Position numbers and translations under genes: made by a program. This document shows positions 6,162 through 13,868 of a stretch of 60,064 bases of DNA, piece after piece. The DNA comes from a virus: the IMG/VR virus record IMGVR_UViG_3300029915_000030, positions 1 to 60,064 of that record. One strand, written 5' to 3'. The notes under the pieces were generated by a model. The model was not told the DNA's origin and did no database searches. It saw only the letters and a program-made list of their open reading frames with translations. The number at the start of each line of letters is the position of its first letter. Position 1 is the first letter of the stretch.

Positions 6162-6475
6162 ACCGTAGAAACTTTTTAGGCACCATGGTTGCAGTAGCGG
6201 TCGCGGCGGTACTCCCGACGCCAGCACCTGTTCCTGTTGACCTTGAGTTGCTGAAGCAGCGTGGCGTGATGGGGTATTTGTGGAACGTACCAACCCCCCA
6301 GCCCACTCCGGGTGCAATTACCCTTGAGGGTATGGCTGACGCCTTCGCAGAAGTCCAACGGTATGACCTTGCACCTACGTTCATGTTCGTCAACCCTCGG
6401 GTGTATAAAGAGTGGAACCCTGCGGGGTACGCAGAATTAGTGAGGTTACAGAATGAAACTTCTAATCCTACATAG
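6158..6475 (+). CDS. Tat-signal protein with capsid segments in swapped order (copy 3)
   Basis: 105 residues from a TTG at 6158, preceded by GGAGG and AGGAG and overlapping the previous stop. An NRRNFLG twin-arginine motif and hydrophobic stretch end near PTPAPVP. LLKQRGVMGYLW (residues 31-42) closely matches capsid KLLKTGVMGYLW. GMADAFAEVQRYDL through NPRVY (58-84) closely matches capsid SMADGFGQVQRHDL through NPRDY. In the capsid the second segment comes first (about residues 180-215, against 225-240), so the order is reversed here, as in a circular permutation. Function unknown. Confidence 0.75.
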   Translation: MNRRNFLGTMVAVAVAAVLPTPAPVPVDLELLKQRGVMGYLWNVPTPQPTPGAITLEGMADAFAEVQRYDLAPTFMFVNPRVYKEWNPAGYAELVRLQNETSNPT

Positions 6476-6680
6476 CTACTACGGTTGCGACTCCGGTTGC
6501 TGCGGCCATCGTGTCGAGACCGAAGACGGAGACCCTCGTAAGTTCCAGTTCGAGTTCCACCACCCCTCCGACTCCACGGAAGAGACTTACCGTGCGTTCG
6601 CGGCTGAGATGGTAGGCGAAGAGAACCTCGCCGATGTAGACTTCGAACACTCCGAAATCCGTGCATGGGATATGTGCTGA
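6453..6680 (+). CDS. Small protein with GCDSGCCGH motif, operon gene 4
   Basis: 75 residues, acidic, starting inside the end of the preceding gene (23-base overlap). YYGCDSGCCGHRVE near residue 10 is a compact Cys/His cluster suggestive of metal binding. Last gene of the Tat/capsid-like operon. No family recognised. Confidence 0.65.
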   Translation: MKLLILHSYYGCDSGCCGHRVETEDGDPRKFQFEFHHPSDSTEETYRAFAAEMVGEENLADVDFEHSEIRAWDMC

Positions 6681-6687
6681 AAAATAC

Positions 6688-6718
6688 TTCACACATTTTT
6701 CCATTTCTGTCGTATTAT
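6688..6718 (+). promoter_or_regulatory. Candidate promoter upstream of the TerD leader
   Basis: TTCACA (6688-6693) and TATTAT (6713-6718) with a 19-base spacer, longer than ideal. The GTATTAT core and position before a structured leader match the candidates at 1002 and 47413. Confidence 0.35.
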
Positions 6719-6725
6719 AGAAACT

Positions 6726-6795
6726 GGGCTGGCTATTGTGTCCCTTCCTTCTACACTTCTATTGGATGAGACTCAGGTACACTACTCCCTAGCCC
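6726..6795 (+). ncRNA. Repeated RNA motif, copy A
   Basis: GGGCT and AGCCC close the element. Inside are GGCTATT, four variable bases, CCCTTCCTTCT, a variable hairpin region, then AGGT and ACTACTCCC. The same order of conserved blocks recurs at 6801 and 9193. Conserved blocks with differing but complementary ends suggest a structured RNA, possibly ligand-binding. No known family recognised. Confidence 0.6.
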
Positions 6796-6800
6796 ATACT

Positions 6801-6877
6801 GGTCGGCTATTTCAGCCCTTCCTTCTCACTTAAAGCCTTCGGGCTTTGCCAACGATTAGGTCTGATGCTCCCCGACT
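6801..6877 (+). ncRNA. Repeated RNA motif, copy B
   Basis: GGTCGG pairs with CCGACT. It contains GGCTATT, CCCTTCCTTCT, an internal hairpin AAAGCC TTCG GGCTTT, then AGGT and TGATGCTCCCC. In tandem with copy A, 5 bases away, and ending 26 bases before the TerD-protein start codon, so the pair probably controls that gene. Confidence 0.6.
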
Positions 6878-6903
6878 ATTTTGCTTGAAAGAGGTAACGT
6901 CCA

Positions 6904-9093
6904 ATGAACGTCCAATCCATTCTTTTGCGTCGTAAGAACAAGGTTCTTCTCCCGGCAGGGACGAAGACTGCTCACAAGTTCACTTTGAATGTCCCGGCAG
7001 TATCGACGTTCAACTTGAACCTTCAGTCATTGGGCTACACCCTCTCCCCCACGCTCTTCCGTGCGTTGACGAACTTGAACGGCGTAACCGCGTTCAAGAT
7101 TTTTGATGACATCCTCGCTGTTCTCAAGGAGCAGAAGGGCGTCCGCAACTACACGCCCATGTACCCGAATTTCCCTCAGCAGGTCATCGAGGCCGACGCG
7201 GCGGAGTTGTACTTCAACGCCATCATCCACTACTTCTCGTTCCGACTGGTAGACGCGACCGGCGACCCGGACATGATTTGGTTGCCGAAGTACGCGAAGG
7301 ATAAGCGTGCCCCGCTCGATGAGCGTGTGAACCTGCGTGTCATTGAAGTTGCCACGGCAAATGAGGCAGACGAGATTGCCAACAACCTCGCCAAGTCGAA
7401 CACGTCTCTGTCGGCATCCGACAAGGAAGACCTGAAGGCTCTCATCACGGCTGGCTACGGCAACGTGGAAGAGTCCCTTGCTCTCATCAGCAACAAGGAG
7501 AACCTCGCTTTCGTGGGTTCCTTGCTGGTCAACGGTGTCATCGACCTCACTCCGTACTTCAAGACGGCCACGGACGTACTTCGTCTCGCTACGGCGATGA
7601 GCGGCGGTGACGTGTCTCTTACGGACAAGTCCAAGTTCAAGGCGTTCAAGCGTTCGGAGCGTCGTTACATTCTCGGCTTGCTGGAGCCCATCAAGAACAA
7701 GGCAGAGGACATGGCCCGTTGGCCGTCCCGCTGGATTCGTCTCGGTGAGCGTCTGCATCCGGGCGAGTTCCAGAAGAAGTTCCCTACCTCGTTCTATGCG
7801 TTCAAGGACTTGCGTAACAACAAGACCATTGAGACCTACCGTTCGCAGGTAGAAGCGTCCGTGCGTGCTGGCGAGACCATCAAGAGCATCACGTTGCTTC
7901 AGCAGCGTCCGGGTGAGTTCGCTCGTCGTCTCGACCACGTGCTCCGCAATGCGGCGGCTCGTACTCAGACTCGTGTCGCGGAGTCTTTCTTGGATGTAGC
8001 ATCGGATGTTTCTACGCCGGTACTGTTGCAGGTCATGACGCACTTCTCGAATCGTGCGGAGGGTTATGTTCTGCGTGTGGTATTCCCGAAGGGCAACGTG
8101 GCTCATTGCACGGCTCTGGAGAACGACCTGCCGACGCTGCGTCCCAGCATCTGCTTGCTCGTGGTCGATGGCATCAAGCGTGTTCTCGCTGAGCGGTTCT
8201 CCGCTCTGCCGAAGCTGGGCAAGGTCTACATTGACCCGGCTCTGAGGGAGTGCCTCGTGCCCTTCTCACAGCGTTCGGCAAGCAAGTCCCTGCGTACTCT
8301 CGTGCGTGGCTCGAAGCTGGCCTTCGGCAATGACAAGGACACCCTCCGCTTCTTCATCTGGTGGCATGACATGAAGGAGGACAAGGCGGACACCTACTGG
8401 GGCAACCGGGTAGACCTAGACTTGTCGGCGTCATCCTATGACGAGAACTGGAACGCTCTCGGTGCGGTCACGTTCTACAACCTGCGTGAAGGCTACGCGG
8501 TTCACAGCGGCGACATCACGTCGGCACCGAACGGTGCTGCGGAGTTCATCGACGTGGACATCCCAAAGGCTATCAAGCAGCGTGTACGTTACGTTGTCAT
8601 GACGGTTCACGGATACACGGAGCAGAACTTCTGCGACCTGCCGGAGTGCTTCGCTGGCTTCATGCTGCGTGAGAAGGCACAGTCGGGAGAAGTCTTTGAC
8701 CCTCGTACCATTGAGGACAAGGCTGACCTGTCGATGGCTGCACGCTCAGGTGTGCCCATGATTATCGACCTCGTTGACCGCAAGGTCATCTGGGCCGACG
8801 CTGCGATGAACTCGCGTCGTGACTACGGTTGGGGCGGGAACACTGTTGCCTCGACTCGCGGTACCATCGAACTTCTCGGTAGGGCTTTCACGAACATCAA
8901 GAAGCCGAACCTGTACGATTTGTTTGCTCTCCACGCCGCAGGACGTGGTAAGCTTGTAACTGACGAAACCAAGGCAGACGTGGTGTTCTCGGTAAAGGCC
9001 GGAACTCCCTTCGAACTGGATAAGATTGCGTCGGAGTTCATGACTGATGAAGTCGTGAAGCCGAAGGCAAAGTCCAAGGCGAAGTCGGCCTAA
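6904..9093 (+). CDS. TerD-domain protein of the MXAN_6230/SCO0854 kind
   Basis: 729 residues. The C-terminal third has TerD-family features: RVDLDLSA, VTFYNLR, HSGDITSAPNGAAEFIDVD, YVVMTVHGYT, DLPECFAGFMLRE and VPMIIDL. The long N-terminal part (about 470 residues) is helical and matches my memory of the large bacterial MXAN_6230/SCO0854 proteins. TerD domains bind calcium and act in tellurite and stress resistance; the role in a phage is unknown. The tail KPKAKSKAKSA is lysine-rich. ATG preceded by AAAGAGGT. Copies A and B of the RNA motif lie in its leader and copy C after its stop. Confidence 0.75.
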   Translation: MNVQSILLRRKNKVLLPAGTKTAHKFTLNVPAVSTFNLNLQSLGYTLSPTLFRALTNLNGVTAFKIFDDILAVLKEQKGVRNYTPMYPNFPQQVIEADAAELYFNAIIHYFSFRLVDATGDPDMIWLPKYAKDKRAPLDERVNLRVIEVATANEADEIANNLAKSNTSLSASDKEDLKALITAGYGNVEESLALISNKENLAFVGSLLVNGVIDLTPYFKTATDVLRLATAMSGGDVSLTDKSKFKAFKRSERRYILGLLEPIKNKAEDMARWPSRWIRLGERLHPGEFQKKFPTSFYAFKDLRNNKTIETYRSQVEASVRAGETIKSITLLQQRPGEFARRLDHVLRNAAARTQTRVAESFLDVASDVSTPVLLQVMTHFSNRAEGYVLRVVFPKGNVAHCTALENDLPTLRPSICLLVVDGIKRVLAERFSALPKLGKVYIDPALRECLVPFSQRSASKSLRTLVRGSKLAFGNDKDTLRFFIWWHDMKEDKADTYWGNRVDLDLSASSYDENWNALGAVTFYNLREGYAVHSGDITSAPNGAAEFIDVDIPKAIKQRVRYVVMTVHGYTEQNFCDLPECFAGFMLREKAQSGEVFDPRTIEDKADLSMAARSGVPMIIDLVDRKVIWADAAMNSRRDYGWGGNTVASTRGTIELLGRAFTNIKKPNLYDLFALHAAGRGKLVTDETKADVVFSVKAGTPFELDKIASEFMTDEVVKPKAKSKAKSA

Positions 9094-9098
9094 CAACT

Positions 9099-9185
9099 TT
9101 GACGAGGGCATGGTGCTACGCGAGATGCGTGGTCTAACAACCTCAGTGGCATATGCTGGGCGTGTATCTGAAACACCCTCGTCAA
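9099..9185 (+). ncRNA. Structured RNA closed by a 10-bp stem
   Basis: TTGACGAGGG (9099-9108) pairs perfectly with CCCTCGTCAA (9176-9185). Inside are a smaller hairpin ACGC/GCGT (about 9118-9130) and a second dyad around GCATATGC (near 9149-9156), an arrangement like a three-way junction. It starts 5 bases after the TerD gene and runs into copy C of the repeated motif. No known family recognised. Confidence 0.5.
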
Positions 9186-9192
9186 TCAAGAA

Positions 9193-9266
9193 TCGGCGGC
9201 TATTGTAACCCTTCCTTCTAAACCATTGACTTAAACTCAAAAATAAGGTCTACTGCTCTCCGCCGA
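9193..9266 (+). ncRNA. Repeated RNA motif, copy C
   Basis: TCGGCGG pairs with CCGCCGA. It contains GGCTATT, CCCTTCCTTCT, an A-rich middle, then AGGT and TACTGCTCTCC, in the same order as copies A and B. Followed within 10 bases by a strong terminator, so it could act in termination or read-through into the next operon. Confidence 0.6.
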
Positions 9267-9275
9267 GAAAAGTTG

Positions 9276-9305
9276 AAACGCCGTGAGGAGACTCACGGCG
9301 TTTTC
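9276..9305 (+). terminator. Intrinsic terminator
   Basis: AAACGCCGTGAG and CTCACGGCGTTT form 12 pairs around a GAGA loop, ending in TTTTC. It ends the TerD transcription unit. A TATAAT at 9309-9314 just beyond may be the -10 element for the next operon. Confidence 0.8.
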
Positions 9306-9331
9306 ATGTATAATGCCACAGGAGGTACACC

Positions 9332-9835
9332 ATGGCCAAGACTAAGTTGGAAAAGACAAACGACATTGGATTCGGAGAGTTTGCCATCCGCGTCTTCGCC
9401 ATCGCACGTGGCTCCTTGAAGAACCCCAACAACGACCGGGGCCGGGGTTACTACACTACGTGGGAGACGGTGAAGGATGCTGCTGACATCAATCGTCAGA
9501 CCCGTCTCGAAGGTTCTGAAGTTCACGTAGGTGGTATCTCTGGCGGTAGCTGCTGGGACACTGGAGAAGGTGGCGACCCGCACTACGCTTACACTGAGGC
9601 TCACGACGACCCCACCATTGAATGCCTTGACGACATCTTGGCAAAGTTCTGCCCGGAGATTACCTTCCTTCAGTACAAGCGTTTGGTGAAGGAAGCAGAA
9701 CTCACGAGCGAGGAGTCAGGTACCAACGACTACTACGGGAACTCATCCAACTACGTGCGGAAGGTATGCACGCCCTACAACCTCTACCTTGCGTTGGTGA
9801 CTGTTGGGGTCATCGGAGAGGCTGAGCCCAAATGA
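9332..9835 (+). CDS. Hypothetical protein
   Basis: 167 residues, ATG preceded by a strong AGGAGGT. Features are GGISGGSCWDTG, a Gly/Asp-rich middle and a helical C-terminal half (ECLDDILAKF, LQYKRLVKEA). First gene of an operon running to the helicase. It overlaps the next gene by ATGA. No family recognised. Confidence 0.65.
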   Translation: MAKTKLEKTNDIGFGEFAIRVFAIARGSLKNPNNDRGRGYYTTWETVKDAADINRQTRLEGSEVHVGGISGGSCWDTGEGGDPHYAYTEAHDDPTIECLDDILAKFCPEITFLQYKRLVKEAELTSEESGTNDYYGNSSNYVRKVCTPYNLYLALVTVGVIGEAEPK

Positions 9836-10227
9836 CAAAGTTCATTCTACTTGTCGGGTTACCGGGGAGCGGGAAGTCCTATTTTGGAAACAACTCAGGA
9901 CACCCGTTCCTCGATGACGTGACACAGACAGGAGAGTTGTATCGAGTGGTGCCAACCAGATTGCTTAGCAGCGGTACTATAGTTCTCTCAGACTATGGTT
10001 TCATCTTTCCTGACGTTCGCCACAATGCCGTCGCCTATCTCAAGGGCGTGAACTACGAGTGCCAGATTCAGTGGCTGGTGTGGGAGAACGACCCGGAGCA
10101 GTGTTGGAGAAACATCGAGACCCGGAACGATGGTCGGGTCATCAACCGGGATGCTCTGTTCGAGGCGTCAACTCGGTACATTTACCCCTGCGGCCCGAAC
10201 TTCCCCGTATACAAACCCAAGGACTGA
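9832..10227 (+). CDS. P-loop kinase-like protein
   Basis: 131 residues. Walker A GLPGSGKS at residues 9-16, then a short body with WLVWENDPEQCWRNIETRN resembling the lid or Arg-containing region of small nucleotide or polynucleotide kinases. It may phosphorylate a nucleotide or RNA end; the substrate cannot be read from sequence. Small for a full polynucleotide kinase and without a phosphatase domain. Overlaps the previous stop (ATGA). Confidence 0.6.
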   Translation: MTKFILLVGLPGSGKSYFGNNSGHPFLDDVTQTGELYRVVPTRLLSSGTIVLSDYGFIFPDVRHNAVAYLKGVNYECQIQWLVWENDPEQCWRNIETRNDGRVINRDALFEASTRYIYPCGPNFPVYKPKD

Positions 10228-10239
10228 GTATTATCCATC

Positions 10240-10743
10240 ATGTATAGAACAAAAGCCGGTCTCATCCTCGAAAAGCTTCTCTCAAGTAACCAAGCACGTT
10301 GGCTCTGGTGCTGGACAGGCAACGACTCATCTCCCTTTGCTGAAGCATATGACTGTGCCTGTTGCATGACATGGCAGGACGATAGTTTACTAAGCAACTG
10401 TGGTTGCCACTGCCACGCCCGTATCGAAGAGATGGCCTCGCTGCCTAACATCCGTATGTGGCTGCTTGCCGCAGAGGGAGCCGGGGAGTTACCAAGATTC
10501 TTCACGTCATATCATGACAAGCTGAAGTATTGTAGGGAAGTGGCATCCAAGCATGGTGAATGCACCTGTAGTTTCTGCGATTTCGCCAACAACGATTTGA
10601 AGATTCGCAAGTTCCCTCTCAATGGAGAAGACAATTCCAACGTGTCAGAGTATCAGTGCTCTATGTGCAATTGCGTGTTCCAACCAGACAAAGAAATGAT
10701 ACAGATGATTTGTCGTGAATGTGAGTTAGCGAAAGAGAGGTGA
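10240..10743 (+). CDS. Cysteine-rich hypothetical protein
   Basis: 167 residues. Several metal-binding-like clusters: CACC, CGCHCH, CTCSFC and, near the C-terminus, CSMCNC followed by CREC. Probably a zinc-binding protein of unknown function. 12 bases after the kinase-like gene and 3 before the next. Confidence 0.6.
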   Translation: MYRTKAGLILEKLLSSNQARWLWCWTGNDSSPFAEAYDCACCMTWQDDSLLSNCGCHCHARIEEMASLPNIRMWLLAAEGAGELPRFFTSYHDKLKYCREVASKHGECTCSFCDFANNDLKIRKFPLNGEDNSNVSEYQCSMCNCVFQPDKEMIQMICRECELAKER

Positions 10744-10746
10744 ACC

Positions 10747-11100
10747 ATGGTCGGCTGGACTCGTCGTAACAAGCGCAAGGAAGAGAAGAAGCCATCGGTC
10801 GCTCAGGTGTGCAAGGCTGGCGGCTGTACATGTTACTGCCACAAGCCTGTGCCTGATGAGGATGTCAAGAAAGGGATGTGGCTCAGTGGTATGCTGCTGT
10901 TTATCATCCTCGCCCCGTTCGTAGGTATGCCCCTGCTCATCTCCCACTGGGCTGAAGAGAGCCAGAAGGACTCCCCGCCACCCCCATACTATTGTGCAGG
11001 GCTCACGTCCACTGGTGCCCCAGCAGACTGCCATCCGGCCATCCTTTCACCTGATGTGCAGAAGCTCTATGAAGATCAGTGGAGAGAAGACCACAAATGA
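10747..11100 (+). CDS. Small membrane protein
   Basis: 117 residues. Basic N-terminus (RRNKRKEEKK), a Cys/His patch CTCYCH, one hydrophobic segment of about 20 residues (MLLFIILAPFVGMPLLI), then a Pro-rich part with two cysteines. Probably a single-pass inner membrane protein. Function unknown. It overlaps the next start by ATGA. Confidence 0.6.
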   Translation: MVGWTRRNKRKEEKKPSVAQVCKAGGCTCYCHKPVPDEDVKKGMWLSGMLLFIILAPFVGMPLLISHWAEESQKDSPPPPYYCAGLTSTGAPADCHPAILSPDVQKLYEDQWREDHK

Positions 11101-11501
11101 TATTTGTCTTCGGCTCTAACCTAGCAGGAGCCCACGGACTCGGTGCGGCTCTTATCGCCGCTCGACAACACGGGGCCAAGTATGGTCGCGGTAATGGTCA
11201 CCATGGCAACAGTTATGCTATCCCCACCAAGGATGCCAAGCTGGCTATCCTGCCTATCGACCGCATCAAGGGATTCGTGGACGAGTTCATCGCCTACGCT
11301 ATCGCCCACCCTGAACTGGCTTTCCAAATAACGCAGATTGGATGCGGGCACTCGAAGTACACCGCAGCCGATATGGCTCCGATGTTTGTTGCTGCTCCAG
11401 ATAACTGTCAGTTTGACTCGGCTTGGCAGTATTACCTAGAAGGTAAGACCTTTTGGGGAACCTACGAGAACAAGCCAGCCATAAGTAGAGTCAAGGAGTA
11501 A
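11097..11501 (+). CDS. Macro-domain-like protein (A1S_2505 type)
   Basis: 134 residues from the ATG overlapping the previous stop; a longer frame from 11079 is less likely. MIFVFGSNLAGAHGLGAAL, then YAIPTKD, HPELAFQITQIGCGHSKY and MAPMF follow the pattern of A1S_2505-type phage proteins related to macro domains, which bind or process ADP-ribose and related nucleotides. In a phage with NAD+ salvage genes a role in ADP-ribose handling is attractive but inferred. Confidence 0.6.
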   Translation: MIFVFGSNLAGAHGLGAALIAARQHGAKYGRGNGHHGNSYAIPTKDAKLAILPIDRIKGFVDEFIAYAIAHPELAFQITQIGCGHSKYTAADMAPMFVAAPDNCQFDSAWQYYLEGKTFWGTYENKPAISRVKE

Positions 11502-11506
11502 AACCG

Positions 11507-11683
11507 ATGGCAAGTGAAGATGATGAACTAAACGAGGAACTCACTATCGGTGAGCAAACAGCCAACGCTTTTGCGGAGCATCTCCATCGCATGGGTGCAG
11601 ACTATACCGAGAGAACTGTGATTCTCTCGGATGGAGCTATCTACAAAGTTACTGTTAGACACGAAGGTGGGGTCATAGTTTAA
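11507..11683 (+). CDS. Small acidic hypothetical protein
   Basis: 58 residues (MASEDDELNEEL..., ending GGVIV). ATG preceded by AAGGAG. Its stop overlaps the helicase start (TAATG), so it is coupled to it. No family recognised. Confidence 0.65.
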   Translation: MASEDDELNEELTIGEQTANAFAEHLHRMGADYTERTVILSDGAIYKVTVRHEGGVIV

Positions 11684-13617
11684 TGCAACTCAATGAAGAA
11701 CAGATGGCAGCGGTTGAACACCCGCTAGGTGCTCCTGCCTGTCTCATCGCCGGTGCGGGTTCCGGGAAGACCCGTGTACTAACAGAGCGTGTGAAGTGGC
11801 TTATCGCTCAGGGGGTGGAACCTAGACGAATTTGTTGCGTGACCTTCACCAATAAAGCGGCGGGTGAGCTTTTAGAGCGGTTGGACATATCCCCTGACTC
11901 ACTTTTCACCCCTAAGGTATCCACCATCCACTCCATTGCTCTCTCCGCGATTCGTAAGAACCCTGCTGGTTTTGGTTTACAGGAGCGAGTGACGCCGCTG
12001 GATGACTACGACCAGAGCCAGATGATTCGCCGGATTGTGGAACGTACGGTCAACGTCAAAGAAAAGGGTATTAGCCTTGGCTCATTTGTATACAAATTTT
12101 TAGAGAAGGTGAACTACCATCGCGCTCGTGGCCTCGGCTTTTGTGTAGACTACACCGATGATGTGCATGAACAGGCTCTTGTCGCCCACGCAGGTTATCA
12201 TGCGATGGAGCCCTTCGACTTACAAATCTGGAAGCTGTATGAGGAAGAAAAACATCGGGCCAACAACCTCGACTTCTCGGATATGTTGTGTTTCTTCAAT
12301 CGCCGATGTGAGCAAGACCCGGTGTGGTTAGCTCAGTTGCATAAGGCATTTACCATTGTGCTGGTGGACGAGGCTCAGGATTTATCTGTTCCCCAGTGGG
12401 GCGTCGTGAATGGGCTCCTCGCGCCCGACAACCCCAACCTGATGACGGTAGGAGATATTTCTCAGAGTATCATGGGCTTCAACGGCTCGGCTCCCCATCT
12501 CCTCAAGGAGTTCTCAGAGGGGTGGAGAGGACGCACCCCCATTCTCTACCGGATTGCTAAGAATCACCGCAGTCTTCCTCGCATTGTTTACCTCGCCAAT
12601 CACATACAGGCGAAGATGGTGGACACGGTGCCCCTTCGTATGTCCACCTTCCGTGGAGACGAGGAGAACAAGGGAACGGTTGAACTAACACGAGCCTCTC
12701 TGCCCATCGACATTGCCCTGCTCATCGCATCCGAAATCAACAAGGACAATATGCGGAAGAAGGGTCACATCGCATACAAGGACAACGCGATTCTCGTCCG
12801 CTCTGCTCGTCAGATTATGGACATTGAGAACGCCCTCGTTCGCTACCGCATCCCTTACGTGGTGCGTGGTGGTCGCGGCTTACTTCAGACAGAAGAGGTA
12901 CGCGATATTATCTCTTACTTGCGTCTTGTCGCCAACCCGAAAGACTTCACCGCTCTCGCTCGTGCAGTGAGCATACCGAAACGTGGTGTTGGTGATGTGG
13001 CTCTTGAACGCATCCGCAAGACGGCGAATGAGAAATATGATGGCGACCTGATTCAAGGCTGCAACATCATCGACAAGCTCAGCTTGTTTGTGTCTGCCAT
13101 GGAGAACATCCAGAGGTACCGAGAGTATCCGGTTCAGGCTCTCGACAAAATCATCTCGGCGATGGACTACAACAAGTACATCGACAACAAGTACAAGAAG
13201 GAACCGGACAAGATAAAGTCGAAGCTGGAGAACATCGAACGCTTCAAGGAACTTGTTCGCGGTCTCTCTGAAGACCAGAAGATGACTACCGAAGATGTGG
13301 TCTTCCAGATTACACTTGAACGGGCACGCGAGGATGACAAGGAAGGGCAAGTAACAGTGAGCACAATACATAGTGCTAAAGGTCTAGAGTTTCAAAGGGT
13401 GTATGTGACTAATGTAGTGGAGGGGAGTTTACCTCATCTCTTCTGTCAATCTCCCGAGGAAATTGAGGAAGAGCGCAGGCTATGGTACGTCGCCTGTACT
13501 AGAGCTAAAGACCAGTTGACTATTTGCGCTCATGCTATGGAACAGCGGGGGGCTGATGTACGTAGAGTAGCTCCTAGCCGGTTCCTTGTGGAATTGGGAT
13601 TAATTAATGATGATTAG
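11683..13617 (+). CDS. UvrD/Rep-family superfamily 1 DNA helicase
   Basis: 644 residues, close to the usual 650-720 of UvrD/PcrA/Rep. Walker A GAGSGKTRVLTER near residue 24, CVTFTNKAAGEL (motif Ia), DEAQDLS (motif II), TVGDISQSIMGFNGS (motif III), KNHRS (motif IV), TVSTIHSAKGLEFQRVYV (motif V) and LWYVACTRAK (motif VI). It unwinds DNA 3' to 5' in replication, repair or recombination. Last strong gene of the 9.3-13.6 kb operon. Confidence 0.93.
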   Translation: MQLNEEQMAAVEHPLGAPACLIAGAGSGKTRVLTERVKWLIAQGVEPRRICCVTFTNKAAGELLERLDISPDSLFTPKVSTIHSIALSAIRKNPAGFGLQERVTPLDDYDQSQMIRRIVERTVNVKEKGISLGSFVYKFLEKVNYHRARGLGFCVDYTDDVHEQALVAHAGYHAMEPFDLQIWKLYEEEKHRANNLDFSDMLCFFNRRCEQDPVWLAQLHKAFTIVLVDEAQDLSVPQWGVVNGLLAPDNPNLMTVGDISQSIMGFNGSAPHLLKEFSEGWRGRTPILYRIAKNHRSLPRIVYLANHIQAKMVDTVPLRMSTFRGDEENKGTVELTRASLPIDIALLIASEINKDNMRKKGHIAYKDNAILVRSARQIMDIENALVRYRIPYVVRGGRGLLQTEEVRDIISYLRLVANPKDFTALARAVSIPKRGVGDVALERIRKTANEKYDGDLIQGCNIIDKLSLFVSAMENIQRYREYPVQALDKIISAMDYNKYIDNKYKKEPDKIKSKLENIERFKELVRGLSEDQKMTTEDVVFQITLERAREDDKEGQVTVSTIHSAKGLEFQRVYVTNVVEGSLPHLFCQSPEEIEEERRLWYVACTRAKDQLTICAHAMEQRGADVRRVAPSRFLVELGLINDD

Positions 13618-13658
13618 TTAAATCAGCCCACAGGGGCAAACCAAAATCGCTAGATGCT

Positions 13659-13868
13659 ATGGCAAAAACCTTCATGGCTCAGCAAGCCAAAGGGGCCTTA
13701 TTTTCACTTAAAACATGTATCAAATATGGTCTACAGTTTGTACAACCTACGTGTCTCGTATGTTATACCCCCTTTACGCCTAAATCTAGCGGGGCTAAGA
13801 CTTGTGGTAGAGGCTGTCTCATTGAAATATCGCGTCAAGCGGCTATAAAAAGGTGGACGCCTCAGTAA
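13659..13868 (+). CDS. Small zinc-finger-like protein, possibly an endonuclease fragment
   Basis: 69 residues. CLVCYTPFTPKSSGAKTCGRGC is the four-cysteine pattern seen at the start of many phage HNH endonucleases, but no nuclease core follows. It could be a short DNA-binding protein or the remains of an endonuclease. No strong ribosome binding site. Confidence 0.4.
   Translation: MAKTFMAQQAKGALFSLKTCIKYGLQFVQPTCLVCYTPFTPKSSGAKTCGRGCLIEISRQAAIKRWTPQ

Noticed and set aside
326-6475. Tat-signal proteins considered as captured host redox enzymes or lipoproteins
   Set aside because: No cofactor motifs or lipobox; the bodies match capsid segments instead.
7027-8106. 359-codon ORF on the minus strand inside the TerD gene
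   Set aside because: Arg/Val/Leu-rich shadow of the + strand gene with no ribosome binding site.
6726-9266. Repeats considered as a CRISPR array
   Set aside because: Only three irregularly spaced units with conserved interior and variable ends, the opposite of CRISPR repeats.
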